NCBI GenBank assembly: GCA_937875805.1
Contig: CALFHG010000215.1
Span: 1-5,748, forward strand
From: an uncultured Nitrosopumilaceae archaeon
Lineage (GTDB): Archaea > Thermoproteota > Nitrososphaeria > Nitrososphaerales > Nitrosopumilaceae
Length of the DNA stretch: 5,748 bases
Direction: 5' to 3'
The position numbers and the translations under genes are program-made. This document shows positions 4,157-5,748 of this stretch, one piece after another (within the stretch, counting starts at the first letter, position 1; each line of letters opens with the position of its first letter). The notes under the pieces were generated by a model. That model made no database searches. It was not told where the DNA came from and saw only the letters and a list, made by a program, of their open reading frames with translations.

Positions 4157-5748
4157 TTGAACAAAAATTTTCTAATTAACAAATTAACTGATGCCATAGA
4201 GCAATCAAAAGGTGATTGGGGACGAAATCATCACCTATTAGAAAGAATAAAACAAAACAGTGAGATCACAAACTCTGATAAATTATATCTCGAATATCTT
4301 TTAGAATTAGAAATTTTAGAAATTATAGATGATCCAGAGGAAAAACAAATCTCTAAAAAAGATAAAACAATTTTTCTAAATCCAAACTTTGTAAAATGTA
4401 CTACATGTGATAAAGAAATACAACTAGATGAAAAATCAGTAAGATACAAAAATTTTTGGCACCATAAAGCATGTTACAAAACAAATTCTAAAGATAAACA
4501 AGAAAAAACAAGATCAACAGATGAATCAAGAATAAAATCAAAGAAAGACCCCGTGATGTTAATACTAGTAGGTGCAATCTTTGCATTCTTGATTGGCTCT
4601 GTGTATTTCATTTTAGGACCAATTAGCATGGTAGCTATGGGACTAGGTGGGGGAATGACAGTGTATCATATGATTGGCGCAACAGGAAAAATGCATTCAA
4701 AAAATAAAACTGGACCTCGTAGACCGTCATCCTTCTTACTTTTCTTACTTGCATCACCATTTGTAATCGGGGCAATGATTGCATATGAGGGATATACATT
4801 ACTAGAATCCCCTACAAGAATTATTTTACTGTGGGCAATGACTATTTCATTTTGGTCCACAATGCTCTTTGTACCTATGGCTGTACTTAGTAAGTACAGA
4901 GAAGACATTCAACCAGACGTAAAATCATATCCAAAGGTTTCAGTGATTATTCCAGCATACAATGAAGAGAAAGTTATTGCAAATACAATTGAAGCACTTT
5001 TAGAAACAAAATATCCAAAAAAAGAAATTCCGTTGACGATAGGAATTATCACTGGTGCTTTTGGAGATGATACCAAAGTGTTTAATTTCGTAAAAGAACA
5101 AAATGAAAAGAAAATTTTTGAGATAGCAAGTCATGGAGCAGAACATTTACCATTTACAGAATTTTCAAAGGAACAACAAAATAGTCAATTAAAACAATCA
5201 ATTCAAGATATTGAAGAAAAATTAGATGTTACACCAAAAACTTTCATTCCTCCACAAAATAGATTCAACGAAGACACGGTACAAGTAACAATGGATAACG
5301 GATTTACACATTTTAGTTCTAGTTTATTACATGGTGAATCTCCGCCATTTCCATTAAAAGGTGAAAAATTATATCGATTTCCAGAAATTAGTACAACAGG
5401 GACTTTTGATCCAGAAAAAAATATTTTTGTAGGAGTCCCTCACGAAGAAACACTTTCTAAAACACTTGAGGGATTAAACACATACGGATTTGCAGTAATA
5501 GTATCCCATCCTCAAGAATTTTCTACAATAATTAATGGCACATATACTAATCAAGCAAATTCTCTACAAATAGATGAATTAAAAAAACTCATTGAAAAAA
5601 TTCAACAAGAAGGAATCAACATTGTTTCAATTAGTCAAATAGGTATAGATTTCCAAACTGAACTTCTTCCCAAATGGATTAAAAATAATGCTGGATGGTG
5701 GGCAGATGGTTCTATAGATGATGAAACATTTGTGCAAGGAATTGAATA
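4157..5748 (+). CDS. Chimeric frame: LIM-like zinc finger + 4 membrane segments + start of GT2 glycosyltransferase joined to polysaccharide deacetylase, 3' incomplete
   Basis: The frame is open from just after TAA 4148-4150 to the right edge (530 codons). TTG 4157 is the only usual start codon before GTG 4553/ATG 4556, and 130 open codons with a recognisable finger support it. Residues 17-50 are helical and charged (HHLLERIKQ...SDKLYLEYLLE). A finger follows: Cys81-x2-Cys84-x18-His103-x2-Cys106. Membrane segments lie near 134-153, 154-176, 193-213 and 221-245. Residues 259-291 are the first GT2 strand and helix (VSVIIPAYNEEKVI); the DxD region and acceptor half are absent. From Pro292 the sequence is a NodB-type deacetylase: His326/His330 in SHGAEH, PPQNRFN from 365, NGFTHFSSS, and His451 in VSHPQEF. 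The first catalytic Asp-Asp motif is missing. A tryptophan-rich thaumarchaeal module begins near 503 (PKWIKNNAGWW). As written, neither enzyme should work; see the junction entry. Confidence 0.8.
   Translation, partial: MNKNFLINKLTDAIEQSKGDWGRNHHLLERIKQNSEITNSDKLYLEYLLELEILEIIDDPEEKQISKKDKTIFLNPNFVKCTTCDKEIQLDEKSVRYKNFWHHKACYKTNSKDKQEKTRSTDESRIKSKKDPVMLILVGAIFAFLIGSVYFILGPISMVAMGLGGGMTVYHMIGATGKMHSKNKTGPRRPSSFLLFLLASPFVIGAMIAYEGYTLLESPTRIILLWAMTISFWSTMLFVPMAVLSKYREDIQPDVKSYPKVSVIIPAYNEEKVIANTIEALLETKYPKKEIPLTIGIITGAFGDDTKVFNFVKEQNEKKIFEIASHGAEHLPFTEFSKEQQNSQLKQSIQDIEEKLDVTPKTFIPPQNRFNEDTVQVTMDNGFTHFSSSLLHGESPPFPLKGEKLYRFPEISTTGTFDPEKNIFVGVPHEETLSKTLEGLNTYGFAVIVSHPQEFSTIINGTYTNQANSLQIDELKKLIEKIQQEGINIVSISQIGIDFQTELLPKWIKNNAGWWADGSIDDETFVQGIE
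5015..5032 (+). other. Junction between glycosyltransferase and polysaccharide deacetylase coding sequence
   Basis: Within an A-rich stretch (CC, seven A, GAAATTCCG) the protein passes from the GT2 text ETKYPKKEI to the deacetylase text IPLTIGIITGAFGDD. In GT2 enzymes this strand normally continues into a hydrophobic run and an acidic DD motif with the nucleotide-sugar site; in NodB-type deacetylases about 30 residues with the catalytic Asp pair normally precede this point. The poly-A stretch is low in complexity and could be shared by both parent genes, a suitable place for a short-homology deletion or for an assembler to misjoin. The breakpoint position is inferred from family knowledge. 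Confidence 0.65.

Noticed and set aside
4231..4449. 72-residue ORF on the minus strand
   Set aside because: It is antisense to the zinc-finger part of the long plus-strand frame and shows no motif.
4666..4908. 80-residue ORF on the minus strand
   Set aside because: It is antisense to the membrane-segment region of the plus-strand frame; its hydrophobic stretches mirror that region.
1..5748. CRISPR arrays, insertion sequences, inteins or defence systems
   Set aside because: No regularly spaced repeats, transposase motifs, terminal repeats with duplications, or intein splice motifs were seen on reading either strand.

Overview
The window is AT-rich and archaeal. The gene content fits a marine ammonia-oxidising thaumarchaeon (Nitrosopumilales): a B12-dependent ribonucleotide reductase, archaeal Nep1, the archaeal/eukaryotic RNase P protein Rpp21 (Rnp4), a tRNA without encoded CCA, few Shine-Dalgarno sites, and a tryptophan-rich 'PKWIKNNAGWW' C-terminal module recurrent in thaumarchaeal surface proteins. 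The lineage call comes from remembered family patterns, not a database search. All genes supported here are on the + strand.

Layout. (1) Bases 1-1631 hold the C-terminal ~540 residues of an adenosylcobalamin-dependent (class II) ribonucleotide reductase, cut at the left edge. (2) Bases 1678-2790 encode a membrane-anchored or secreted TIM-barrel protein resembling clan GH-A glycosidases. (3) One base later starts nep1 (2792-3460), a 16S rRNA pseudouridine N1-methyltransferase. (4) A tRNA-Gly(UCC) lies at 3483-3556. (5) The zinc-ribbon protein subunit of RNase P (rnp4) follows at 3608-3916. (6) A 240-base gap has no ordinary gene, but holds a 23-codon ORF with a well-placed TATA box before it and a hairpin after it. 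(7) From a TTG at 4157 to the right edge runs an open frame of about 530 codons that is easily missed, because its first in-frame ATG is 400 bases inside and no stop is present.

nep1, the tRNA and rnp4 form a stable-RNA maturation cluster: an rRNA modifier, a tRNA and a subunit of the enzyme that trims tRNA 5' ends. The flanking genes concern DNA-precursor synthesis and the cell surface.

The main anomaly is the last frame. Its first half is a membrane family-2 glycosyltransferase with a LIM-like zinc finger in front. After only ~33 residues of the catalytic domain it switches, in frame, into the middle of a secreted polysaccharide deacetylase, and it continues into the tryptophan-rich module. 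Both enzymes lose essential parts at the junction (about 5015-5032), and the topologies conflict. This is therefore a deletion fusion, an assembly chimera, or, least likely, a new architecture.
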